Assembly: GCA_021234155.1 (NCBI GenBank)
Contig: JAJEKV010000051.1
Coordinates: forward strand, 6,174,761-6,238,760
Origin: Isoetes taiwanensis
Lineage: Eukaryota > Streptophyta > Lycopodiopsida > Isoetales > Isoetaceae
DNA: 64,000 nucleotides
Direction: 5' to 3'
Below the pieces are notes generated by a model that was not told where the DNA came from, did no database searches, and worked only from the letters and a program-made list of their open reading frames with translations. Shown piece after piece: positions 45,657 through 56,461 of the stretch. The number at the start of each line of letters is the position of its first letter. Within the stretch, counting starts at the first letter, position 1. The position numbers and the translations under genes are program-made.

Positions 45657-45769
45657 ACTAAGAAATGAGTTTTAAGCGTCGGCGTATGCGTCGCATGCGG
45701 CGTCAATCGTCGCATGCGGCGTTATTTGTTATAGCGGCGTCGTTTAAACTATTTTTTATTTTTGTTGTG
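45657..45769. repeat. CACTA terminus-like sequence, right of the satellite array
   Basis: CGTCGCATGCGGCGT repeats and TTATAGCGGCGTCG lead to TATTTTTGTTGTG at 45769. Its reverse complement starts CACAACAAAAATAAAA, similar to the element's termini at the first eight bases. The three bases outside (TAC) do not match the left flank of the 31225 terminus. Confidence 0.5.
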
Positions 45770-45774
45770 TACAT

Positions 45775-46165
45775 GTTTGATCTTTGGGGCATGTTTGAGC
45801 CTAGACAATGCTTGAGCCTAAGAGGCTTGTTTGAACCTAGGTAGCATGTTAGACCCTAAGGGAAATGCAACGCCTACACGTTCAACATCTGTAGGCTCCT
45901 CATGGTTCACTCTATGTATTTGGACTTGTTCACCCTACAAAATACCATTATTATTATCTGTTTGAAAGGTAGAAGCGTTGATCCCTATGAGAAAGCTAGT
46001 GGATAGCATCAAATTAAGCAATGATCAGGTTAACTTGGTGGTGGCACTGGTTTAAGGTTAGAGAAAATCGGAAGTAACTAAGATACCATTGAAGACTCTT
46101 TGCATGTTCTAGTCTAGAGGCAATGCTTGAGCCTATGTGGCTTCTTTGAGCCCATGTTCGGCCGT
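45775..46165. repeat. TTTGAGCCTA-type degenerate minisatellite
   Basis: Variants of GCATGTTTGAGCCTAG and CAATGCTTGAGCCTA recur at about 20-25 bp in 45796-45865 and again at 46120-46165. No gene was seen in this interval. Confidence 0.55.
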
Positions 46166-46725
46166 TCTTTATTCCTCGGATATAATGTATACCAAAGGGG
46201 GGAGGGGGAAAAAAAAATTGAATTGAATGGGTTTTATTGCACCACGAAGACCAATAGACATAGCCTATCGGAAGGATTGCGAGGATGTGCATAATATTTG
46301 ACATATAGAATTTAATGATCGTCTCCTCTAGGTGCTAACTAGAATTCGTCATTGTTAGCATTGCCAACATTTGTATTAAAATGCACGAAGTACATCGTAT
46401 TTTGTGGAATTGCTCACGGTGTAAGATCTTTGCATGAGGCTGGTGGTCCAACCTCTTGATGCTCGTTTTCGGTGAGTTTGAATGCCTTGATCTGCGGAGG
46501 GCTCTTGAGGGCGTTATTGACTCCTCTAGCACAACACCTTGGAATATTGAGGCGTCCCCTCGGTGTAGTTTGTATGATAAACCACCATGTTGGGTCTTGT
46601 CGATCGGTAAAGAAAAAAATCTGGTCAAAAATTTGGGCGTGAGATTGATATTGATGGTCTAAATTTTGAAGTGGATATGTGTATGTGTGTACTGTTCACG
46701 GTTATGCGGAAGGACAAGCGTCTCA

Positions 46726-49700
46726 CTACCGGGGGTACATCTTGCTAGAGTTGGCGGTGAAAAAGCCACTTGTTCTATCATACTTTCTTGTAGGCTGGCC
46801 CCTTAATTGAAGGTCAAACCAATCGACATCGAATATGAAGGTCTTAAAATTGCCACCAACATCCACCTCCATTATAGTCTTTAACCTCGGCCCAATCACG
46901 GTGGCTTCGGCGATTACGATCGGCAACACTTGATTGAAACTCCATCGTGAATGATGCCATGACTCATGATCCACAAGTCTTCTGTGTATGTCAAGAGAAC
47001 TCACCACGATAGTGGGTCCCATGCCACCATATCGAGGGGTAAGATATATCTTGTCAAAAGCACCATTAATGTCAATAGATACAATAACATCAAAAGAAAA
47101 TACTCGATTTCGACATCAACATAATTTGTTGCAACTACCTTTTTCATGACACCTTGTCGTATGCCCATTAAAGTAGCTGTAATATACTCCCCCTTGTGAT
47201 ATGCATCGGTCAAAGCACGTAGTACCCATTCTCTTTCCATCTTGTCAGGCAGGGGTTCATATCCATCGAGTGCGGGGCTCGTCTATTATGTCGTCTCCAT
47301 TCATGCCTCTTCTCTTCCATTTCTTCCTTTTGCGTTCTCATAGCGAGCAATCCATTTTGCCATTGGTGCGAATTGTAAAGAAGAAATTGATTAACCTTAA
47401 TGATCATATCGGTGAAATGACTTACGCATACCATTGCCTTACGCCACTACCCCCACAATCTTCTCGTCCCCTTCATCACTCCATAGCGAGGTGCATCACG
47501 GATGTCTGGCGGAAATATATTACATCATATAGAAAAGTGACTCTTTTCGCAAGCCATCCCTCTGCCATACTACCTTCGGGGCGTGCTCTTTGGCGCACCA
47601 TATCCTTCAATACCTTCATAAACCTTTCCAAGAAAAACATCCATCGGCATATACGGTTCATGAGCTCCACTTCCTCAATAAGATGTACCAAAAGATGGGT
47701 TTGGTATCAAAAAAAGCTTCGTAGGAAACTCCTTCTCCAACAAGCAACATGCCTCTGCCATTTTCACTTTCATCTCTTCAATTTTCGTCTTTTCGGTATA
47801 GTTTTTTACACATCCACCTATGAGGTCCAAAACAAAAACTTAGCCACAAATAAAATAGGCGGGGGACCACTAAATCAACATGGGTAACAACCTTATGACC
47901 TTTGATAGGGCACTTATTGCCTCAATGGTCCCTTGTCTAAAACTCCCTAAAGGTCGGGGCATGAAGAAGCTGCATGATCAAACACCAAATATAAGTTATG
48001 GGTTACATTTTATAGTAGTGCATATATATGTGGACTTCAATTGCTTACATGCAAGAACTTTATGCGATCATGGGACTTTAAACCGGTCGGCTCCCCACTA
48101 CTTGTGAATGCGGTTATAATGATTGCATGTAACGGTTGGTGTTCTAAGGGCCCTTAAATCATCATAAATAGCTCGATGGTCAGACCTAGCAATAACCCAT
48201 TTTGCGGGAGGAAGTGGTTGCCCTTCACCTCGGATCCATGCCTCTTTCTTTGTATTACTTACCTTAAGGTCCATCCGGCATTTGTTGTGTCTTTTTGACC
48301 AAATACATGCTTCCATAAAAAGTTTCCCGTTCTTGAAGATATGCATCGGGTCTAAAAGGTGTTGAATCAATAGGTCGGTCCAATATGGTAGTCTATAAAA
48401 AGCAGACTTCCTTTTCATATTGGCGATAAAGACTTCCTCCTCAGCGGCTTCCTCGCCACCTTTGTATAATTCCTCATCCTCCTTTGTCTAGGTCGGCTCA
48501 CGACCTCCTCATTCGGAGTGCCCCCCCTACGGATTTCCCCTTGCGGATTTTTCCCCTCTTCCTTCTTATCCCAGCGCTCACCCCATTCTCGTATGGTAAT
48601 TACGCTTGGTGGTTACGTATAGTCTCTGATTGCCCTTTGAATTGTCTGTTATTTTACGAAGGGGTGCGTGGCGGCAAATACTTCCTAAAACCCTCGTATA
48701 CTACTTTCTTGGATGCTTAGAGTGGCGGTGCTGCAACTTTTCCCCACATATCATGCAAGGGAAGTGCCCGATGTCTTAAACCGAGAACTTTCGGCAAACC
48801 CGGAAAGTCATGCATAGTCCACAATAGTATACCTCTAAGATTAAAAGCGTCATTTTTATGGGCATCGTGACACTGAATACTGTGTTCCACAAAGGGGTAA
48901 CTCATCCACAATTATTCTTAGGTACACATCTAAATTACTTGGTTTTCTTCCCGGTATCAATAAAGTCATCATAATGTGCCCACTCTTCATCAACAACCAT
49001 GGGGGTATGTTGTAGTTCACTATCATCAGCGGCCATGTAGACCATGCGGTCGATTGTGTACCATATGGGTTTCACGCCATCGGTGGCCAGGCCCAAGCGC
49101 CGCGTTACGTGGTTCTTTTTCAAAGTCGGGCCATGTCGCATCGACATGCTTCCAAAAGCTGCTGCTTTGTCGCTCGGGACTCGCATCACATCATCACTAG
49201 ATGCATGTGTGGCCGTGAAGTCCATTAGGCTAGCCAATGTCTTGCAGCGGAACATCAACTTTAACCTATAGAATAAATTATAGGCAACATATAAGTACCG
49301 AAAATAAGTGAATTTACAACTATTTGTAAGAAGTGGTGATGCATATACCTTGGGATTATTGGAAAGTGTCGAATAACCTTACGAGGGTACCGTTTTCCCT
49401 TTAGGTCATTCTGTATCTCGGTTCATTACATACGAGACAATGAGTGGACTTCTCATGCTCGGCGGGGGATAGAAGATCATACAATCATTTGGACATGCAT
49501 GTATGACTTTATAACCAAGGCGGTCGCTTGAATCATTTTCTTAACTTGAGATCTGTCGGTAGGCATATTGTTCTTCTCACGGAAGGATCTTCTCGTGCAA
49601 TAAACTGCGCATCTAAGAGTGGTAAGATAAAAGATGGAGATGGTGGTAAGATAGAAAGACTTGATAAGTATGTCACCTCAATAGAAGCGAGAGACACTTG

Positions 49701-50020
49701 CATTGCTCCACTTGAACTTGGTTTGGAGATTGAGAATTAGCGAGACGCGCCGACAAGCGAGAGGTTCGAGGGCGAGGAAATAAGCTGCGTTTACGCCCGA
49801 TAACAATAGGGTCATCGTCGGTCGACCAATCCTCGAAGGGTATCCCACATCTTCTACCATATCCTCTCCACCACCATCCTCGACATCATCTAAATCAATA
49901 TCGGGTAATTCTTGAAGGCGTGCAACATATCGAGCATCGGCTGCGTCACGAAAGACTTCGTTCTCGGGTTCATCAATAGTTTCATCCTCTTCATATTGAT
50001 CGTATGCAATATCTTCATAT
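46726..50020 (-). pseudogene. CACTA TNP2-type transposase pseudogene
   Basis: A leftward chain of blocks follows the Transposase_21 (tnp2) family. It runs from an acidic region DIDLDDVEDGGGEDMVEDVG (about 49900), to NNMPTDRSQVKKMIQ and GKRYPRKVIRHFPIIPR (49550-49370), then RLGLATDGVKPIW (49258-48935 frame, the catalytic-region Asp) and RGILLWTMHDFPGL (48911-48717). KKSIFFELPYW-like KRKSAFYRLPYWTDLLIQHL with LDPMHIFKN follows (48418-48098). C-terminal modules are DUF4218-like (MVHLIEEVELMN and RARPEGSMAEGW, 47691-47476) and DUF4216-like (FKTFIFDVDWFDLQLRG, 47022-46726). TNP2 cuts the element's ends. Stops and shifts between nearly all blocks make it inactive. Confidence 0.88.
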
Positions 50021-50439
50021 TGGTGCGCTCTGGCTTGAAATTCACGACGATAGGTTTCCCTTTGCCCGTAACTTAGAACTAATGGATCGGGATGGAACCG
50101 CTCTGAATGAGTTCATTAACGGGGAGTAGCGTATTAACCATCATGTCAAATAATGTAATAAGTATAAAATACATACAACCATTTGTATAGACTCACGAAT
50201 GACAAAAACATAAAAAAAAAAAAAAAAAAAAACCTCTTTATTCCTTTTTTTTTTTAGTACAACAATACTATTGTTCCATCTCAAATGGGAGAGGTCTATC
50301 ATAGCGATAGTTGATGAATAACTCATCTCAATGTTTATGCTTTTAATAGCACACACCATGATATATACGCTTTTACAGATCTTGTAAAAAAATCTTCCTC
50401 CCCTCCTTGACACTCTAAAAATTCACAATTGCATCGCTC

Positions 50440-51385
50440 ACGGTTGTCAATACAAGCTGTTGATGAACCCGCAATATTGCCATGAACCCTGGCCGACCAT
50501 CAATAAACTTCAACTCCTCATCACATGCCCCACGACTATCGGCGCGACATTGGAATTCATTCCATAAATCCTCATCGCCAAGCATATTTAGTCAAAGTTT
50601 GCCAAGTTTTCCAATCGTACTTTCGGGACACGCATATGGCATTAATGGAATGTGGGTATCTCGCTCCACTTCTATCAGCGTCTTGGGAGATAAGGCGAAT
50701 CCGACTTACGGACAAATGCGGCTCCGCATAATGATGTATCTTCTTCCCCAATAAGCAAATTCTTGATCCATAGGGATAGGTAAGTCTACTGGCCACAAGC
50801 CAAATGTCTTGCGGTGCCTAACAAAGGGTCGGACTAATCTTTGCAATTCTTCAGGAATTTCACGCTCGGGCAGTGAGGCCAAGCGTTCTTGGGAAATGTG
50901 CGACACATGCAATGTTCTCATGATTGTAGCCCTTACCGTGTTCTTTTTTTCGCGGGGGAACACTTTCGGCGTTGGCGGCACCCATCCACATTATTGATGA
51001 ATCGGGTTCTTGCTTGGTTTCATATGCCTCTATGGACAACATTAAACCAAAATCCACATCTAGTTTGGAGGAGACATCAGCATCATCTACCTACATATTT
51101 AGATATCATAAACATCTTGAATATATACTTAAACTGGGAGAGATACTCTTAAAAAAAAAAAAACAAATAATAATTGTATACCAACACGATATCCATGGCG
51201 AGCATCGGATCGGTGGGTTGTTCAAATGTACCAAATCTTATCGGATGGTCTTCAACAACCGTTCTAAGTCGTCTCTTCAGCCCCATACATCTTTTACAAT
51301 GTAAAACTATTTTGTCCCTACGCCAATTACAAAGGTAAGTACTATATCTTTGCACAATAGTTTGAGCGGTTTGTGATAGATACAA
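50440..51385 (-). pseudogene. Coding-like blocks upstream of TNP2, unidentified
   Basis: Leftward frames read SHISQERLASLPEREIPEEL and RLVRPFVRHRKTFGLWPVDL (50981-50706), then after a stop FALSPKTLIEVERDTHIPLM, DLWNEFQCRADSRGACDEEL and KFIDGRPGFMAILRVHQQLV (to about 50430). Further right are QRYSTYLCNWRRDKIVLHCK and RRLRTVVEDHPIRFGTFEQP (51385-51149). They precede TNP2 on the same strand and could be its N-terminal exons or a separate accessory gene. I see no C/H pattern of the usual transposase-associated domain. Confidence 0.35.
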
Positions 51386-51397
51386 TATATGGTAGTA

Positions 51398-51457
51398 TAA
51401 ACCCTAAACCCTAAACCCTAAACCCTAAACCCTAAACCCTAAACCCTAAATCCTAAA
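51398..51457. repeat. Interstitial telomeric repeat (AAACCCT)n
   Basis: Seven perfect AAACCCT units and one variant (AAATCCT) form a 60-bp plant-type telomeric tract far from a chromosome end. It lies inside the CACTA element, between TNP2-side coding blocks and hairpin cluster B. Confidence 0.95.
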
Positions 51458-51459
51458 TG

Positions 51460-51745
51460 GGCCGAGTGGGCGGGACCGTAGTCCTCTCCACTCAAGGTGA
51501 AGCCGACCATGCCCTTTCCGAAGTAATGCGACCCTTATATAAGTTTCAATTTCAATAAAGATCTTTTGGAGGCAGCTAGCCCGATACATAGAGTCCCCTC
51601 CACTCAAGGTGAAGTCGACATATGACCTTGACTCTGCGACACCTCAATTTTGTAATCTACATTGTACTTAGTAAGGTATGAAGGTGAGTTTGGGCTGGCA
51701 CATCGTGGTCCTCTCCACTCAAGGTGGAGGCGGCCAGGTGTCCTT
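51460..51745. repeat. Three tandem tRNA-like hairpin repeats (cluster B)
   Basis: Three copies of the family seen at 37.0-37.4 kb share CCTCTCCACTCAAGGTGAAG or GGTGGAG, a C/G-rich GCCGACC or CGGCCAGG, and CCTTGAC. The central hairpin is again CTCCA paired with TGGAG, but its loop differs from cluster A (CTTGAG versus CTAGAG). They directly follow the telomeric tract. Confidence 0.6.
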
Positions 51746-51844
51746 GACCAAAAAACACTGCGTTTTTTTTACTACTTTCGCGATTACCCGTCCTCTCTAG
51801 TTTATATATGTCTAGGCTACTAAATACAAGAATCGGTAACTTAC

Positions 51845-51933
51845 ATGTGGCGGTTCGCATATCCGGCCTCCCACGGTGGTAAGACGGCATCAATCGTCTC
51901 TGGCCATCTCCGGCGTCGATCATGGATGACCAT
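51845..51933 (-). pseudogene. Possible first exon of a CACTA gene
   Basis: From an ATG at 51933 the minus strand reads MVIHDRRRRWPETIDAVLPP then WEAGYANRHM, and ends at a perfect donor GTAAGT (51844-51839). It lies just inside the right subterminal repeats, where the first exon of a leftward CACTA gene would be expected. The identification is positional. Confidence 0.35.
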
Positions 51934-52064
51934 GGTGATCCATGTAGGGGCGACAACAAGTATAAGATATGGTTAAAAGAAGAACACCAAAGTGCTGGTA
52001 TTTTGGAAGAGGGCGAAAAGAAAATAACAATGAAGTAGAAAAAGTTGTTTATATAGAAATCTTT

Positions 52065-52345
52065 AACGTCGCATGCGACGTGACGTCGCCGGCGACGTAG
52101 TGTCAACGGTCACATGCCAAGTCACCTACGACTTGGCAGTACACAAACGAAATGCGCATCTGGGCGTGCGACAAATGCGTTACGTAGACCACGTCGCATG
52201 CGACGTATAGTCAACGGTCAAAATCCAGGTCACATGCGACTGGCGGTACAGCGTTACGCGTGGCAGGTTAATGCGATCGCGGCGTGTCTTATGTTACGTA
52301 ATGTCACATGGCGTCGCATCGACGTCGACATTGTCGTGACATTTG
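52065..52345. repeat. CACTA right subterminal region, inner block
   Basis: CGTCGCATGCGACGTG, GTCAACGGTCA, CACATGCGAC and CGTGACATTTGTCG words recur in both orientations, with high CpG. It resembles the left subterminal region. It is separated from the outer block at 55.98 kb by about 3.6 kb that carries captured gene fragments. Confidence 0.6.
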
Positions 52346-52369
52346 TCGTGACATTTGTCGGTTATGAAA

Positions 52370-54050
52370 TTTATGTATACCTATCTAACATTACGAGCAA
52401 CCTAAAATCTGAGCAAGTTTTGTGTAACAACCTAAAATCTGCATACCTCAAAACACTTGAACATAGCTTGATTAGGCGCATCCAGAGCAAATTTGCGTGG
52501 TGGTCGACATTTAAGTGACATTTTCGTGACGATGCCCGCCCGGTGGGCGATGGCATTTTTAGGCAAATTTTGATCGGGCGCTTTGACACATGGGACATTA
52601 ATGCCTTGGATTTGCAAAGGAGTCGTCGAAGCGAGTTCTCCCACTATCTTTGGACACCAAGTTCCTCATTCAGATTGCATTTTGTTGCTTCTCTAAAGAT
52701 GTTTGGTGAGGATATGGGAGTCCCACTTTTTGACTACCCAATATTCTCGTTGTAGAAATTCTAGGGGTAAATCCATATGTCATTTCTAATTCCTTCTTTT
52801 TCTCTTTCTCTGGATCAACCAGAAGCTAAATTATGAGCTCAAAAATTACGGATCAACCATCTCCAACTCCATGTCCATCACTAAATTCATACGCTTTTTC
52901 AAAATACCCATAGCACAAATAGGCCTATACAAATTAAAACAAGCAATATTATTGTCATATCCTTATTCATCGTGGCATTCATCTTCTTGATATCCATCGA
53001 TCATATTCATCTTCTTCATATTTTTATCTTCAAATTCCATTTTGAAAAACTGATTTTGAAATCTATATCATATCATATATCCGGTTTTTTGTATTCTACA
53101 TCATGCTTATATACATAAGGCGATTGCCTCAAAAATTTCGGATCAACCATAAGCTAAATTCTGAGCTCAAAAAATTACGGATCAACCGGGGAGCTAATCG
53201 AGCTCAAAACTACCATATTATAGTTATATCAAAAGATAGAATTTAAGTTGCTTCAATACCAAATATCGACTCCAAGCGACTGAAAACTTTACGCAAGGGC
53301 ATTTGCATCCTGCATCAACCTTTGTAATTTCCAGCACCTGAGTGAAGGATCCCTTCGCCGGTGATGTAAAATTTTTACCTTGGATATCTCTCTCAAAGCG
53401 AAACCACATCATTCACGCAAATTCTTTGCCTTGACAAACCTGCTCCAGCCTTTTTGCGAAGACATAACTGCGAACTATCCCAATAACTTGATTATCTAAA
53501 TTTCCACATGCATTGATTTTAATCTATAAGCGAAGCATCTTACCTTTTTTTTTTCTCCACAATTCCATGTAAAGGCAAATGTGCTTGCGTTGATTTTTGG
53601 AATGAATTTGAAACAAAAATCCAACGAGAATCGGTTATCAAATCAAGCTGCCCACTTGGTTGCACAAGCACGAAATGAAATGCCAGTCTCAAGGACTTTC
53701 TTATCTAACCAATCTACACTATCTTGAGAGCCAACTAGATCCACCACAGAAATATCTGGTGGAGTGTCTAGCATAATATCCTCTAGGCTGAACTTTTGTG
53801 GCACGCATGGCTCGATTATCAAGCGTGAATCAAGCTCTCTAAAAGATGGCGGCGCATCATTTTCTATACTCCTTGCCAACCCCCATCGGAAAACTACGAA
53901 TATCTTCGTCACCTTTGGAGATTATTTGCGGTCGAGAACTTGATAAGAATGCATTCGCCCATGACTACAAGCCGAGACTCATTTGTGCACAGTCCCATAT
54001 TAGCCATTCGCAACCGGACCTGATAAATTGGTTAGAATATTAGAATACAA
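52370..54050 (-). pseudogene. Captured or inserted coding fragments, unidentified
   Basis: Several pieces on the minus strand look like real protein: FSLEDIMLDTPPDISVVDLV with GSQDSVDWLDKKVLETGISF (53912-53643) and GKNFTSPAKGSFTQVLEITK (53412-53224). They are separated by AT-rich, non-coding DNA containing two copies of GATCAACC...AAGCTAAATT...GAGCTCAAAA (about 52815-52860 and 53143-53215). No family is recognised. They probably arrived with the adjacent SNF2 fragment. Confidence 0.3.
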
Positions 54051-54055
54051 TTGCA

Positions 54056-54722
54056 GGAGATGAAGAAGCAAATCTAGACAATGACCTGATAACAATAGAA
54101 CTTCTGAAGCACCAGGTATGACTAGATATATTATTATTTCATATTTTATAGCTGCAATTGACATGGTTGGGATGTAATATAGCGTATTGCCCTTGCTTGG
54201 ATGGAGAAATCTGAACTCAGGGCAGATTGTCGGGGAACTCATATGTTTATAATTATCAAATTATCAGGGATTTGGAAAGACAATCTCTGCAATTGCTTTG
54301 ATTTTGAAGGCTAGACCGCCAAAACGTCAAAGATACAATGTAGAAGAATGCAGGAGCACCTTGATTGTTTGCCCTAAATCGCTTTTAAAACAATGGGAAC
54401 ATGAATTGAAGGAAAAAGTAGCACCATCTGTCAAGCTATCTGTGTACATATACCATGAAGATCAGAGAAGAATAAATTGTGTTGAACTTTGTAAGCACGA
54501 CATTGTGCTTACTACATATGGAACCATTTGTTCTGAATTACAGAAGCCATCTGAAGAGGATGAAAAGAAGCGACCCCGGGCTAAAGGGGCACTGCTTGTC
54601 GAACATTAGGTGGTTTAGAATTATTCTGGATGAAGCTCAATCCATTAGAAAAGCTCACACTAAAAGTTCATGTGCTTGCTGGGGCTTAAGGGCACAATGA
54701 AGATGGTGCCTTTCTGGAACAT
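54056..54722 (+). pseudogene. SNF2 ATPase fragment, CHR27/CHR28-like
   Basis: This is a partial chromatin-remodelling ATPase of the RAD5/16-like branch of SNF2 proteins. Exon-like blocks are 54056-54115 (DLITIELLKHQ, donor GTATGA), 54183 on (RIALAWMEKSEL) and, after acceptor TTATCAG, 54268-54600. The last block gives GFGKTISAIALILKARPP (Walker A, with the preceding GGILADDQ part missing), STLIVCPKSLLKQWEHELKE, KLSVYIYHEDQRR and HDIVLTTYGT. After a stop and shift come IRWFRIILDEAQSIRKAH (motif II, DEAQ), CWGLRAQ, stop, RWCLSGT. The DEAQ box and VYIYH wording fit Arabidopsis CHR27/CHR28 rather than HLTF. Sequence ends abruptly after motif III. It lies inside the CACTA right arm on the opposite strand to TNP2, which points to gene-fragment capture. 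Confidence 0.82.
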
Positions 54723-54763
54723 GCGACCTTCTACGACACATATGTCACATATGTCACATATAC

Positions 54764-54880
54764 GAAAGTTCTAGAATGTTCTAGAAAGTTTTAAAAAGTT
54801 TTAAAATATAAGAGAATCTTGGGTGAGCCTAAGGAATCCTTCTAGAAAATTCCAGAATGTTGTAGAAAGTTCTAGAATGA
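54764..54880. repeat. Second TTCTAGAA / heat-shock-element-like array
   Basis: GAA, TTC, GAA, TTC, GAA alternate exactly every 5 bp at 54764-54786. Partial copies continue to 54880. It follows three GTCACATAT repeats (54736-54760). The words match the array at 30.5-31.0 kb. Confidence 0.6.
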
Positions 54881-54939
54881 ATGTTGCGAGAGAATACACT
54901 TATTTTCTTCCCAAAGCATTTTGCTAGATGACCAATTAA

Positions 54940-55925
54940 AATATTTTAGTTCAACCAACTCCACAATTCTCTTGATTTTCGATGAACAAACTTGTCCAAG
55001 AAGGCAACAACCTCCACAACCTCAGAATGGCCATAATGAAGAAATTAAAAAAGACAGTTAAGAGATTTCTCGAAAAAAGCGCATGATTTTTGGCTGTTGT
55101 ATGTTGTGACTGTCGGATCATACAATCGATGCAGCAGCAACCCATAAAAATCTTGGCGCTCAAACGGAACAAGTTCATGAGTCATGAAGCGAAAACAATC
55201 TGAGCATGGCGTTAAAAAACTGCACCAAAGGACCCCAGCAATGTCGGCAAGCTCAACCGCCTTGTGATCCCTAAGCTCCAGGCTGAAGCCCATTTTCCTT
55301 TGCACCATGACATGCTCTACTTTGAAGACTTCCAAGGTAACAGCTGGCAGTTTAGATACTCTTACTGGCATAGCAGCCAGAGCTATGTTCCAATTCCACT
55401 TTCCATGTATGGATCTCCGAAACAAGGCCATCAACAGGTGTAGCCACATAGTATCTCGGCTTTTCAAAATCCTCATCAATGGGGTCGGCTTCATATGGAA
55501 CTTGTGCAATTGAAACGCAAATTCCTCCACCATCATATATCACAAAATCATCATCCCGGCGTTTGGCGGGTAAAGTTACAAGTTCAAGCATTGCTTTTTG
55601 ATTCCAACCTTGATGTTGATCTTTCAACTTCCATAGTGCCATTAGAATTACTTGTATACCCAAAGATGAGATTTTAAATCATAACCTTCTTCCCCACAGT
55701 ATTGGCGTATCCATATGTGCTTCTTTGGTTTGTCGATATAGTTCGAGACAATATTTTTCCGGCTCTTGCAATCTCTCAAAGCCCCAAAAAAACCATTTTT
55801 CTCAAAGTCTAGATGAAGGAGGTAATTCATGCGGTAGCACATCTTGTGATGATGCATGTGCGGGCAACACAGCTTAAATGAAGGCTGCGGGTTGGTCGTC
55901 CGAGTCTTTTCGCACGGTATCAATC
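54940..55925 (-). pseudogene. Unidentified captured gene fragment
   Basis: Minus-strand frames read CPHMHHHKMCYRMNYLLHLD (55923-55648), then [40 protein letters not shown] and [14 protein letters not shown] (55663-55352), then after a shift [40 protein letters not shown] and FERQDFYGLLLHRLYDPTV (down to 55045). The three frames join in order, so this is one decayed protein of at least 250 residues. I do not recognise it. It lies between the SNF2 fragment and the right subterminal repeats. Confidence 0.4.
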
Positions 55926-55974
55926 AGGGCAATTATTGAATTTGTAATCCTAAAACCAAAACCGTGTATAAAAA

Positions 55975-56461
55975 AATATCGTCACATCGACCACCCACGT
56001 CACATATCGTACTAACGTGTCATATCGTCACATATACATACCGACGTGTCATATCGCCACATATCACGCATGGGCGTGTCATATACGCCACATATCGCAT
56101 CGACGTGTCATATACGACACACACGCCACATACGTCACATATACGACGCCGCATGCGGCGCCACGCCGTAAAACATCACACCGCCGCCCACCTAGCGCAA
56201 GCCGCCCACCGGGCGCGGATGACCGCTACGCCACGGTCGACGCCGCACCATACGCCATGCGACGCCGACCGGCGGATTTTGCCGCCCCGGGCGCGGACAC
56301 TGGCCGTCCACCGGGCGACGCCATCCAAATGTCGACGTCGCACCATACGCGGTCGACGTCGCACCATACGCCGCAGATGCGACGTGCGCGACGCGACGCC
56401 GCATTGACGCCGCATGGTGACGTTATTTGCGACGTCACGTCGCACAGACGTCGCAAGCCCA
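55975..56461. repeat. CACTA right subterminal region, outer block
   Basis: Five units of about 30 bp built on GACGTGTCATAT and CACATAT(C/A) (55985-56145) are followed by a CpG-dense stretch of GCGACG, CGCCGC and GTCGACGTCGCACC words (56145-56461). CpG-rich subterminal repeats next to the terminal repeat are typical for plant CACTA elements. Confidence 0.7.

Noticed and set aside
39626-45668. Recurrent 60-190 residue ORFs on both strands in each 1.1-kb repeat unit
   Set aside because: Frames are not conserved between units because of small indels, and neither strand shows a known domain; they recur only because the DNA repeats.
31225-45769. A 14.5-kb CACTA element ending at 45,769 instead of 56,490
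   Set aside because: The 45,769 terminus matches the left one only at the outermost bases and its outer flank (TAC) does not match AAA, whereas the 56,490 terminus matches 25 of 29 positions with AAA and GA-rich flank continuity. It remains a fallback.
51398-51457. A chromosome end
   Set aside because: Only about eight units are present and complex transposon sequence continues on both sides.
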